The translations under genes and the position numbers were made by a program. The notes below the pieces were generated by a model, which was given only the letters and a program-made list of their open reading frames with translations, did no database searches and was not told the DNA's origin. A DNA stretch of 64,000 nt from UKL13-2 sp044229235 (lineage in GTDB: Bacteria; Pseudomonadota; Gammaproteobacteria; Burkholderiales; Usitatibacteraceae), in the NCBI GenBank assembly GCA_044229235.1, contig JBGATH010000019.1, positions 14,958 through 78,957 on the forward strand. Reading direction: 5' to 3'. Within the stretch, counting starts at the first letter, position 1; each line of letters begins with the position of its first letter. Shown here one piece after another: positions 52,692-60,829 of this stretch.

Positions 52692-53468
52692 CTAGCCCTG
52701 GAAACTGCGTAAACGCTGCAGGTTCGGGACGCGAATATTCTTGCCGTTTACTTCGATCAGGCCTGCTGCGGAGAGATCGTGGAGGATGCGCGAGAAGTGT
52801 TCCGGGGTCAGATTGAGGCGCGACGCGATGGTCACCTTGCTTGCCGGTAGGGTGATCGTCGTCCCGGCATTCTCGTCCTCGCCTTCGCTGCTGTCCACGC
52901 GCATCAGAAAGCCGATCACGCGCTCCGCGCCGGAGCGCATCGAATAGGATTCAACATCACGAATCAGTCCGTGCAACCTGCGACTGAGGCCGGCGAGCAT
53001 TTTGCGTGCGAATTGCGGGTTCTGTTCGAGCTCGGTGAACACCGTGGATTTCAAGACGTGAAGCAGCAGCGAGTCTGCCAAGGTTGCGGCGCCGATGATG
53101 TAAGGCATGTCCATGAACATGATGGCTTCGCCGAACGTCATTCCCGGGCCGACGATTTCAATGACTTTCTCCATGCCCTGGGGTGAGGTGGCATAAAGCT
53201 TGGTCTGGCCATACAGCAGGATCCAGAAGCCCTCGCAAGCGTCCCCCCGCCGAAACAGCACGTCACCTTTCTGCGCGTAGACGCGGCGGGTTCCTGCCGC
53301 GACGCGATCTACCTCATCCGGCGATGCATCGCGCAACAGCGGGATATTGGCAAGAAAATCGTGAATCGGAATATCAGGATTGGTCAAGGACGCTCCTGTG
53401 CGCACCACTTTGATGCCGCGGACCGGATGATCCGGTGCGGCAGTTTCGAACGGAGCATTATGCATCAT
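52692..53468 (-). CDS. DNR/NnrR-type Crp/Fnr regulator
   Basis: A 258-aa Crp/Fnr protein: cyclic-nucleotide-like sensor domain (about 40-150), dimer helix, and C-terminal helix-turn-helix (SKVTIASRLNLTPEHFSRILHDLSAAGLIEV). It has only one Cys in the sensor domain, so no FNR-type iron-sulfur cluster; the DNR branch senses NO through heme. Start ATG 53468, 5 bp after the stop of the heme-copper gene; last gene of the long minus-strand cluster. Confidence 0.88.
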   Translation of the reverse strand: MMHNAPFETAAPDHPVRGIKVVRTGASLTNPDIPIHDFLANIPLLRDASPDEVDRVAAGTRRVYAQKGDVLFRRGDACEGFWILLYGQTKLYATSPQGMEKVIEIVGPGMTFGEAIMFMDMPYIIGAATLADSLLLHVLKSTVFTELEQNPQFARKMLAGLSRRLHGLIRDVESYSMRSGAERVIGFLMRVDSSEGEDENAGTTITLPASKVTIASRLNLTPEHFSRILHDLSAAGLIEVNGKNIRVPNLQRLRSFQG

Positions 53469-53473
53469 CAACG

Positions 53474-55762
53474 TCAGACCGCGTCCATGTGAGCCGGGGT
53501 TTGGTTCCGGACTGCCAGTGTTACCAGGCCGGCCGCCAGCAGGGGCGTCAGCAGCGCGTGTGCAAATCCGGCCAGGGCGTGACCGTGCCCGACCGCATAC
53601 GAAGTAACTCCCAGTGCAAGCTGGGCTGCCAGGACCGCGGTCATGAAGGCGACGGTCGCTGCGCAATGCCGGCTGTGCCGGCGCTGCCAAAGCACCGACC
53701 CCAGGAACATGGTGGCGAGTATCGCCAGGCCCAGGTGGATGGCCGAGATCCAGCGCAATCCGTGCATTTCCATGGCACTGGCCGCCGCACCGGTGCCGGT
53801 GTGCAGCAACAGGATCAGCACGGTTGCGCGCAACAGGGGATCGCGTTGCGGGACCGGCGCGGCTGGCCAGCGCAGCGATTCGCGCAGCCACCAGCAGGAC
53901 ATCACCAGCATCACGCCCCCAACCACATTTGCCACGGTTACCGCAGCAAATTTGTAGCCCGGGGTGAGCGGACCAATGACGGCAAGCACGACAGTGGCCG
54001 CGACCATTGCCAGAGTTGGCCGCAGCGCCGGTGCCGCCAGTTGCCGATTCATGCCACACGCGATGGCCGCCAACACCGCCAGCAGGCCGATGCCCGACGC
54101 GGCCAACCGGTGCAACAGTCGAGCCGCGCCCTCGACACCGGGGGTGAGAACGGAGAAGGTATGTCCGTCCGTGGCGATCTGCGTGTTGAGGCGCAGCAGC
54201 ACGCTGGCGGCGAGAATGATCACCGCCAGCACGGCGCCAATGCCGCCGATGCCGCGCAACATGCGCAGTACCGGCGCCACCGGGGCATGTTCGAGCTGCT
54301 TTCCCTGCGCGGGATGCAATAGCCGTGGTGTCCGCAGCGCGCGCAGTACGATCACCACAAACATCACGCCGCCGATGATGGCAACGAGCCCGCCAAAGCC
54401 CATGAGTCCCATACCCAGGGTTTCCTGGGTGGAACGCAGGACCTGCTCGGCTCCCGCAACTTTGCGTTGCACACCGTAGCCGCCGGACCAGACCAGGCCG
54501 ATGATGTGCATGAGCTGGCCGGCGCCATAGATGCCCGGCTGCCACGCCGCGTAGCGCGAGCGCGGCGCAGCAAAACCAAATTTGGGAAGCAGGTGATAGA
54601 CGACGCCCATCATTGCCAGTGTGACGCCGACGATGCAGCCGTGGTAATGCGCCGGGATACGCACGTTGCTACCGGTGATCAGGAAGCCGATGACGCCGCC
54701 GGCAGAGAACAGCACCAGGGACGCAATCAGGCTGGCGCGCAGGGGGCGCGCTTCAATGGAAACCGCCCGCAAATTCCAGACCGACCAGACCACCGCCAGT
54801 GCAATCGGCGCGATGACCAGGCCGCCACCGAACCGCATCAGCAAGGTTTGCGCGCGATGATGTTCCACCGAGGTAACGTCGTAGGCAAGGTAGGTGATTG
54901 GCGTCAGAAACACGCTGAGCAGGGCGATGGCGAACAACAGGGTGACTACGCGTGGCGACAGCGGCAGGTGTGCGCCGATAGCCGACGCTAACCAGAGCCA
55001 TCCGACCAGCATCAGCAGCGTGTAGGCGAACTGCAGCACATGGCCGCCACCCCAAAAAATCAGTTCGTAGTAGATGCGCGGGTCGAGCGAAGCCGGCACG
55101 GCAATCCACGACCAGGCAAAAGCAAGCGCAGAGACGGCGACGGCCACCATGGCGGCGTTGAGGCCGAAGCGGGCCGCACCTTCGCCGCTGATACGCGCGC
55201 CGACCGGTGACACCGCCAGCATCGAGCGCAGGCACAGCAGCGTGACGCCGCCGCCGAACATCACCAGTCCGGCGAGGAATACGCTGCCTTCGAGCACCGG
55301 AACATAGTTGGCCATCACCGGATTCGCGCGCTCAATAAAAGGCGACAAACACATGGCGAGCGTGCCGGCCGCAGCCAGGGCCAGTGCCGCCCAGGCGAGG
55401 GGCAGCGCGCGCGTGGTGCCGCTGATGGTCCAGAGCGCACCACCGTAGGCAAGGAACCACACCAGCACGGACAGATCGACATGCACCACCAGCGCGACAC
55501 GAAAAAAGTCGGCAACCGGAAACAGGGCCTGTAGTTGCGGTGTTCGCGACAGCACCAGCAGAATCGAAAAGAGACCCGATGCCAGCAATGCCACCAGGCC
55601 GAGCGACAGCCAGGCCATTGCCAACGGCCGCCGCGCATCGCGCGGAATGGCGAGGTCGAAGCGCGCCGTGTCCTGTGCGGATGTGGCGTCGCTCGCACGT
55701 TGGTCGCGCGCATGCTGTCGATTGCCTGGAAAATAGTTGAGGGGAAAGTGCATGTCAGCCAT
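53474..55762 (-). CDS. Heme-copper oxidase/NO-reductase-like subunit I fused to CtaA-like domain
   Basis: A 762-aa polytopic protein. Residues about 45-470 form a 12-helix heme-copper subunit I with all six His: H94 (helix II), H241 (GGGHVLQF, helix VI), H301-H302 (helix VII), H372 and H374 (AHYHG, helix X). The helix VI Tyr of oxidases (H+4) is Phe and the NorB Glu is absent; Q at H+3. The C-terminal part (about 480-762) has membrane helices with His spaced as in heme A synthase CtaA (LLHRLAASGIG, AIHLGLAIL, FAHALLTPLL). I cannot name a family. It is likely a second O2- or NO-reducing subunit. Start ATG 55762 overlaps the upstream gene by 8 bp. Confidence 0.8.
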   Translation of the reverse strand: MADMHFPLNYFPGNRQHARDQRASDATSAQDTARFDLAIPRDARRPLAMAWLSLGLVALLASGLFSILLVLSRTPQLQALFPVADFFRVALVVHVDLSVLVWFLAYGGALWTISGTTRALPLAWAALALAAAGTLAMCLSPFIERANPVMANYVPVLEGSVFLAGLVMFGGGVTLLCLRSMLAVSPVGARISGEGAARFGLNAAMVAVAVSALAFAWSWIAVPASLDPRIYYELIFWGGGHVLQFAYTLLMLVGWLWLASAIGAHLPLSPRVVTLLFAIALLSVFLTPITYLAYDVTSVEHHRAQTLLMRFGGGLVIAPIALAVVWSVWNLRAVSIEARPLRASLIASLVLFSAGGVIGFLITGSNVRIPAHYHGCIVGVTLAMMGVVYHLLPKFGFAAPRSRYAAWQPGIYGAGQLMHIIGLVWSGGYGVQRKVAGAEQVLRSTQETLGMGLMGFGGLVAIIGGVMFVVIVLRALRTPRLLHPAQGKQLEHAPVAPVLRMLRGIGGIGAVLAVIILAASVLLRLNTQIATDGHTFSVLTPGVEGAARLLHRLAASGIGLLAVLAAIACGMNRQLAAPALRPTLAMVAATVVLAVIGPLTPGYKFAAVTVANVVGGVMLVMSCWWLRESLRWPAAPVPQRDPLLRATVLILLLHTGTGAAASAMEMHGLRWISAIHLGLAILATMFLGSVLWQRRHSRHCAATVAFMTAVLAAQLALGVTSYAVGHGHALAGFAHALLTPLLAAGLVTLAVRNQTPAHMDAV

Positions 55763-57332
55763 GATGTGATTCCTCAATTGACGCGTTTGCATCGGGGTTC
55801 GTTGCTGGAGACGGAGTGGCATTGCACTTGGCCAGCACCCGAAGCCTGTTGATCGCCTTCCTGACGGTTGCGGCATCCTGTCCAGCCCATTCCAGCGCGA
55901 TCAATTCCCGCGGGAAGGTCTGGCGCAATCGGGGTTCGCGCACTCCATCAAAGCGCTCTCGCAGCCACCGGTCGCCGAGGCGGTACTCACAATCCGCCTC
56001 CCTGCACCCCGCGATGACAATTCCATCCGCGCCGAGGCGCTTGGCGTAGTCGATGAACGTTGGCGGCAGCATTGCAGCGCATTCGAGTTGCATTACCGCG
56101 GTCGACTGATCCGCGAGGTGGTCGAGGGACATCGCCTGACGGCACGAGAACACCATGACTCTTGGCGCCGAGGTTAATGCGCCCAGGCGCTGCTGGAGCT
56201 GGCTGCGCAGTGCCGCGATCGGCAGGGCGGGAAGCTCGATGCCGGACCGTAGTTCTTCGATGCGGCGAAACGGCGTCGAGGACGGGCAGGCGCCGACGCA
56301 GATGCCGCACGCCGCACACAGATCAGCGCGCACCGACGCCTGGCGCGGGTGCCGCTGCTGATCGCTGCGCGCAACCATCGCTACGGCGCCGAAGGGGCAG
56401 TCGGCGGCACAACGCGCGCAGCCATTGCAGTTGGCGAGATCGACCTGCGCAGCACGGATCAGAACCCGGGTGCGAGGCCGCCAAAGCGGCATGGCGGCAA
56501 GCGCCGCCGTCAGTCCCGCTGCCAGCAGCCACGTGGTCGGTGCGGACAGGCCATTGACGAGCGCATGCGGGAACTGGAAGTACCAGTCAAGCGACAAGGT
56601 GGCGGGGATGTTGCCGGTATTGGCCGGCCCCAGGCTTTCCACCGGCATTGCCAGGGCCTGCAAGGCAAACATGGCGATGCTCGCCAGCGCCAATGATCGC
56701 GGCGGCCAGAAGCGAATGGTCGACAGGCGTTGCAGGTGGATCCATACGCCGCCCACCAGCAGCAAAGGCACGCCGATATGAACAAACATGATCAGCGAGA
56801 AGAAGCGGTCGCTGAGTGCCTCGGCAGTGAGAAAGTTGCGCGCAAGCAGGTCGGCAGCCAGCGGCAAGGCCTGCATCCACTCCGCCATCGCCGTGACGCT
56901 GTACAAGGCGCGCTCATCCCACAGCAGCCAGAGTCCGGTGATGCCGGCGACCCACAGTAGCCACACCAACGGGATGCCAGTCAGCCAGGAAAACCAGCGT
57001 ACCCCGCGAAAGTGACCGCGCGTAAACTCGCGCAGCAGGTGCAGCAGCGACAGCAGCATGAAGCCATCTGCCGCGTAGCGGTGCAGCCCGCGCAGCATGC
57101 GACCCAGCAGCATCGGATCCAGCTGCAATCGCCGCCCGGACTGGTACGCGCCGCTGACACTGGTGTCGTACAGCGCAAAAGCCACGCAGCCACTGGTTAC
57201 GGCGATGGTGAAGCAGAGCACCGCGAGCGCGCCAAGATGCCGCCAGGGATTGTTTGCCGGCGCGAACGCATGGTCGAACGTTGAGGTGAGCGACTCATCG
57301 AGCTGACGCAGGAAGAAAAGCGATGTTTCCAT
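55755..57332 (-). CDS. Cytochrome b / 2x[4Fe-4S] / MvhD-like fusion protein
   Basis: A 525-aa protein with three modules. (1) An N-terminal cytochrome b domain with two His pairs, H84/H98 and H185/H199, spaced 14 as in bc1 cytochrome b. (2) A ferredoxin-like part with two 4Fe-4S motifs, C302-x2-C305-x2-C308-x3-C312 and C339-x2-C342-x2-C345-x3-C349. (3) A C-terminal part (about 390-490) with VMVFSCRQA (C397), LECAAMLPP (C418) and GADGIVIAGCREADCEY (C443, C448), matching the iron-sulfur delta subunit of MvhD/hydrogenase-heterodisulfide reductase complexes. It probably moves electrons between a soluble donor and quinone or the oxidases. No Cyt b C-terminal domain. Not a known standard protein. 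Confidence 0.85.
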   Translation of the reverse strand: METSLFFLRQLDESLTSTFDHAFAPANNPWRHLGALAVLCFTIAVTSGCVAFALYDTSVSGAYQSGRRLQLDPMLLGRMLRGLHRYAADGFMLLSLLHLLREFTRGHFRGVRWFSWLTGIPLVWLLWVAGITGLWLLWDERALYSVTAMAEWMQALPLAADLLARNFLTAEALSDRFFSLIMFVHIGVPLLLVGGVWIHLQRLSTIRFWPPRSLALASIAMFALQALAMPVESLGPANTGNIPATLSLDWYFQFPHALVNGLSAPTTWLLAAGLTAALAAMPLWRPRTRVLIRAAQVDLANCNGCARCAADCPFGAVAMVARSDQQRHPRQASVRADLCAACGICVGACPSSTPFRRIEELRSGIELPALPIAALRSQLQQRLGALTSAPRVMVFSCRQAMSLDHLADQSTAVMQLECAAMLPPTFIDYAKRLGADGIVIAGCREADCEYRLGDRWLRERFDGVREPRLRQTFPRELIALEWAGQDAATVRKAINRLRVLAKCNATPSPATNPDANASIEESHHG

Positions 57333-57341
57333 GATTGCCGG

Positions 57342-57857
57342 TCATCCACGGCTGAACACAAAATTGCCGGCAGCAAAGTCAACGATCAGCACATCGCCCG
57401 GCGCCAGAGTGATGCTCGACGCGTTTGATGCGCTGATGGTGCCGTCCGGCCCGTCGGCAAGCCGGGCGTGAAACTGATGGGTGCCTGCCGGGATGGCCAT
57501 GCGCCGATAAATGGTGGTTGCGCCATCTTTATGCAAACCGGCCGGGGGCGCGGCGATGCGATAAAGCGCCTGGCCATCCATGTCCAGTTCCACACTGATG
57601 TTGGCGCGCTCACGCGGGCAGTCCAGCCCGGTCCGCATGTTGGGCGCCAGCTTCGCGAGTTCGGCAGCGCTGCGCTCGCGGCAGGGTTTGGCAAGTTGCG
57701 CGGAATGACTGAATGACAACTTCAGCACGGCATCGGTATCGCCTCGCAAGCGATACGCGGGCCAGGTCGAGAAGACGCCCAGTGCTGCGGCAAATGCCAC
57801 GTAGGCCATCACTTGCAGGCTGTAACGAATCGGTGCGGGCAACTGTTGCTCAGGCAT
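57342..57857 (-). CDS. Single-pass membrane protein of the NO-reductase cluster, unknown function
   Basis: A 171-aa protein: one membrane helix (about 13-31), then a periplasmic beta-rich domain with Cys at KPCRER and LDCPRE. I do not recognise the family. Its start overlaps the stop of the flavin-reductase ORF (57850), and the next gene starts 9 bp after its stop, so it is a fixed part of the cluster, perhaps an assembly factor. Confidence 0.65.
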   Translation of the reverse strand: MPEQQLPAPIRYSLQVMAYVAFAAALGVFSTWPAYRLRGDTDAVLKLSFSHSAQLAKPCRERSAAELAKLAPNMRTGLDCPRERANISVELDMDGQALYRIAAPPAGLHKDGATTIYRRMAIPAGTHQFHARLADGPDGTISASNASSITLAPGDVLIVDFAAGNFVFSRG

Positions 57858-58593
57858 CGGCCCCTCCCAGCTTTACCATGTCCGATGTACTGCCGGCGAT
57901 GGGCCGTTGCGGCGCAAGGTGAAATGCATCGGCGAAGCAGTCTTCGCTGGCGATGCCGTGCTCGACGAATGCCGGATGGGCAGCTTCCACCATCTGCACC
58001 GAGCCGCAGGCATACACCTGGTGAGCGGACAAGTCAGGAAAATCGGCGAGGATGGCCTCATGTACCAGGCCGGTGCGGCCGGTCCAATGATCATCGGGCT
58101 GCGCGGCGGACAGTACCGGTACAAACGTGAAGTTGGGGTGGTCGCGCGCCCATTGCTCCGCAAGGCTTCCCAGATAAAGGTCTCCCGGCCGGCGTACGCC
58201 CCAGTAGAGAATCATTGGCCGGCTGATGCCGCGGCGAAAGGCGTGTTCCAGCATGCTTTTGACGGGGGCGAATCCGGTTGACCCGGCAACAAAGATGATT
58301 GGTTTGCCACTGTCTTCACGCAGCGTGAATGCGCCCAGCGGTCCCTCAAAGCGAATGGTGTCTCCAAGCCGCATCTCGGTGAACACCCGTGGGGTGAAGC
58401 GGCCGCCCGGAACCAGCCGCACGTGCAGTTCGAATTCGGACTGCGCGGCGCCGTCCTGCGGCGCGCCGGCAAAGGAAAAGCTTCTCTTTGCGCCATCCTC
58501 GAGCAGGATGTTGATGTACTGGCCGGCGTGAAAGCGAAGACCACCCCAGGATGTTGATGTACTGGCCAGCGTGAAAGCGAAGACCGCCCGCAT
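57850..58593 (-). CDS. FAD/NAD(P)H reductase part of split cytochrome b fusion (C-terminal piece)
   Basis: A 247-aa ferredoxin-NADP-reductase-like module: FAD motif RSFSFAG, NAD(P) motif VAGSTGFAPVKSML and C-terminal ACGSVQMVEAAHPAFVEHG. It is the continuation of the 58346-59848 frame, separated by a 43-bp tandem duplication that shifts the frame. It may be translated from an ATG at 58593 inside the second copy, with no clear ribosome-binding site. Intact, it would be an NAD(P)H-dependent electron feeder for the b-heme module. Confidence 0.75.
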   Translation of the reverse strand: MRAVFAFTLASTSTSWGGLRFHAGQYINILLEDGAKRSFSFAGAPQDGAAQSEFELHVRLVPGGRFTPRVFTEMRLGDTIRFEGPLGAFTLREDSGKPIIFVAGSTGFAPVKSMLEHAFRRGISRPMILYWGVRRPGDLYLGSLAEQWARDHPNFTFVPVLSAAQPDDHWTGRTGLVHEAILADFPDLSAHQVYACGSVQMVEAAHPAFVEHGIASEDCFADAFHLAPQRPIAGSTSDMVKLGGADA

Positions 58594-59848
58594 CCGCCAG
58601 CTGCAAGCGCAGTTTCATGACGTCCGGCGCCAGTGGTTCCAGGCAGGTGACGCGAGCGGCGTACTGCTTTACCGGCAGGACCTTGCCGCCGGCCTGCGGC
58701 TGGTACACGATCTCGACATCGCTCAATGCTTCGGCGCAGCAAAGCAACGTCTTGCCGGCGGCGCTTTCCTCGGCAGACAAGGCAGATTGCTGGTAGGGAC
58801 GCAGATGCACCTTGCCGTGAAGCACAGTGGCCTTGCAGACCCCGCAGCCGCCGTTGCGGCAATCAAACGGCATCGGCAGACCCTCGCGCAGTCCGGCATC
58901 CAGCAAGGTTTCACAAGCGCGTATGGCGATGATGCGGTCGTCCGGCTTTACGGCGATGCTCCATGCCGTCGCGGCATTTGAACGACGCGGCGGCAGCCAG
59001 GGCAACGCCGCCAGCAGCAGCGTCGAACCGACGATCAGCAGCCAGGTTTGGGCAGCGCCCCATTTCTCGACAAGCGGATATACCGGCAGGTAGAACCAAT
59101 CGAAATTCACGCTGACGGGCAACGTCGACATGTCGGCCAGTCCCTGGCTGACGGCGGGCTTGACCAGTGAAAGCGCGATCAGGCATACAAGGATGCCGAC
59201 CATCAATGCGCGTGGCGGATTGGTGCGGGCGCCGGGCACCCGCTGGGTGTGGATCCACAGTACCGCCATCAGGCTCAGCGGCAGGCCGATATGAATGAAC
59301 GAAAGCAACGAGAAAAGGCGGTCACTGACGTTGGCATTGCTGACGAAATTGCGCGTCATTGCGCCGCCGATGACCGGTAATGCATCGAACCATTCGGTGG
59401 TGGCCGTGACCAGGAACTGAGAGAGCCGATCCCAGGGAAGCATGTAGCCATTTATTCCCGACGCCGTCACCAGCCACAGCAGGGCTACGCCGGAAATCCA
59501 GGAAAACCAGCGAAAGCCGCGGTGATGGTCGAAAACGAAGTGGCGCAGCAGGTGTATCAGCATCGAGAGCACCAGGCCGTCGGAAGCGTAACGATGCAGG
59601 CTGCGCATGATGCCACCGGCGAAGCGCTGACCATGTGTCAGTGCCTCCACCGAAGGATATGCGGCCGCGACACTGGTCTCGAAGAACGCGTAGAGATACA
59701 GTCCGCTGACAATGACAATCCACAGCAGGTAGTAGGTGATTGCGCCGAGGAAGTAGAGCGGATTCAGGCGCTCGCCGAATACCGCATTCAGCAGCCGCTC
59801 AGCGGACAGGAACGCGTTCTGTGAATAGGTCTGCAGCGGAGCGGGCAC
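58346..59848 (-). CDS. Cytochrome b / [2Fe-2S] ferredoxin fusion, frameshifted before its reductase
   Basis: As read, a 500-aa protein. Residues 30-290 are a cytochrome b domain with His pairs H85/H99 and H186/H200. Residues 295-380 are a plant-type [2Fe-2S] ferredoxin with C330, C335, C338 and C370. The FAD-domain start (GGLRFHAGQYINIL) is read, then the frame is lost at the 43-bp duplication (58505-58590) and the last 60 or so residues are out-of-frame product. Removing one repeat copy joins it in frame to the 57850-58593 part. The paralogue at 55755 has the same b module but [4Fe-4S] and MvhD parts instead. Start 20 bp after the SCO gene. Confidence 0.8.
   Translation of the reverse strand: MPAPLQTYSQNAFLSAERLLNAVFGERLNPLYFLGAITYYLLWIVIVSGLYLYAFFETSVAAAYPSVEALTHGQRFAGGIMRSLHRYASDGLVLSMLIHLLRHFVFDHHRGFRWFSWISGVALLWLVTASGINGYMLPWDRLSQFLVTATTEWFDALPVIGGAMTRNFVSNANVSDRLFSLLSFIHIGLPLSLMAVLWIHTQRVPGARTNPPRALMVGILVCLIALSLVKPAVSQGLADMSTLPVSVNFDWFYLPVYPLVEKWGAAQTWLLIVGSTLLLAALPWLPPRRSNAATAWSIAVKPDDRIIAIRACETLLDAGLREGLPMPFDCRNGGCGVCKATVLHGKVHLRPYQQSALSAEESAAGKTLLCCAEALSDVEIVYQPQAGGKVLPVKQYAARVTCLEPLAPDVMKLRLQLADAGGLRFHAGQYINILGWSSLSRRPVHQHPARGWRKEKLFLCRRAAGRRRAVRIRTARAAGSGRPLHPTGVHRDAAWRHHSL
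58505..58590. repeat. 43-bp tandem duplication causing a frameshift
   Basis: Two copies of a 43-bp unit, 58505-58547 and 58548-58590, differ at 3 positions. Both encode the reversed LRFHAGQYINIL segment. 43 is not a multiple of three, so the second copy shifts the reading frame of the cytochrome b fusion gene. Confidence 0.95.
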
Positions 59849-59868
59849 GTGAATGTTGGGAGCAGTGG

Positions 59869-60807
59869 CTAGGGCGCACGCCCCATCGGATGAGGTGGTA
59901 TTGAGCTGGCAGCATCAACATTTCCCGCCGTGCGCGTTGCCATGCGTCGCCGCGCCAGCCAGCGGCCGCGCCACTCGGCGAGGAACAACCAGAGCATGGC
60001 CAGCGCAAAGGTCACGCCGCCGGCCACTTCGATGAGCAAGTCGTATTTGACGCGGTATTTGCCGGTCTTCGGGTCGTAAACGGTGCACAGGATGCGCACG
60101 CGGTCGATCAACTCCTCGAGCTTCAACTGCTGCGGGGCGGGCTGATTGCGCAGCAGTTCCTTCAACGGTTCGCCAATGGCGTCCACGCCGAGCTCCTCAC
60201 CGTAAATTTGCCTGTAGATGCGTCCCTCGGCATCGATCAGCGTGACCTGCAGCAGGTGGTCAAATCCGGCCGGGGTGGCAAGGTAGCTGAAGCCAAAGTC
60301 GCTGGTCAGGGGCGCGACGATGGAAGCGTGCGGGCTGAGGAACTCCCAGTTGGGTGCGTCAATCCCGTGCTGGCGGGCGAAAGACTTGAGCGACTGCGGC
60401 GTGTCGCCAGGCTGGTTAAAGCCGATGCTGACCACGTTGAACTGGCTGGTGCCGAATACGCTGCGGCCGGCATCGACTGCCTTCTGCAGCGAGCGCGTGG
60501 TGAGCGGACAGACCTGAAAGCATGCGGTATAGATGAAGCTCACCAGCAATGGTTTGCCGCGATACTGCGACAGCCGTACCGGCCGGCCCTCGCGATCTAC
60601 CAGGGTGAAATCGCGGATGGGTTTGCCGATGACGGACTGGCTCGTCTTCAGTGCCGCAGCACGGTCGAGGCTGATTGGGGTAACTGCAGGTTGCGCTGCG
60701 GCGGCATTTTCGCCTTGTGCGCCGGCCGGGAGGTGCGTCTGGACGGCAAGCACCAGGACAAGGAGCGCGGATATCCGGGGGATCAGGTGAGCTGGCGCTT
60801 TCAGCAT
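59869..60807 (-). CDS. SCO1/SenC family copper chaperone
   Basis: A 312-aa protein: signal peptide or membrane anchor, thioredoxin-like domain with C96-F-Q-V-C100 and H184 (the copper ligands of SCO), and a C-terminal membrane helix (about 265-283). It delivers copper to, or reduces, CuA of subunit II. It lies between heme-O synthase and the cytochrome b genes, in the same direction as norS/norY. Confidence 0.92.
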   Translation of the reverse strand: MLKAPAHLIPRISALLVLVLAVQTHLPAGAQGENAAAAQPAVTPISLDRAAALKTSQSVIGKPIRDFTLVDREGRPVRLSQYRGKPLLVSFIYTACFQVCPLTTRSLQKAVDAGRSVFGTSQFNVVSIGFNQPGDTPQSLKSFARQHGIDAPNWEFLSPHASIVAPLTSDFGFSYLATPAGFDHLLQVTLIDAEGRIYRQIYGEELGVDAIGEPLKELLRNQPAPQQLKLEELIDRVRILCTVYDPKTGKYRVKYDLLIEVAGGVTFALAMLWLFLAEWRGRWLARRRMATRTAGNVDAASSIPPHPMGRAP

Positions 60808-60829
60808 GGCACTGGCCCCCCATCCGCTT

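Noticed and set aside
52692..54545. 617-aa reading of the Crp/Fnr gene with a long N-terminal extension
   Set aside because: The first 359 residues are out-of-frame product of the heme-copper gene; the real regulator starts at 53468.
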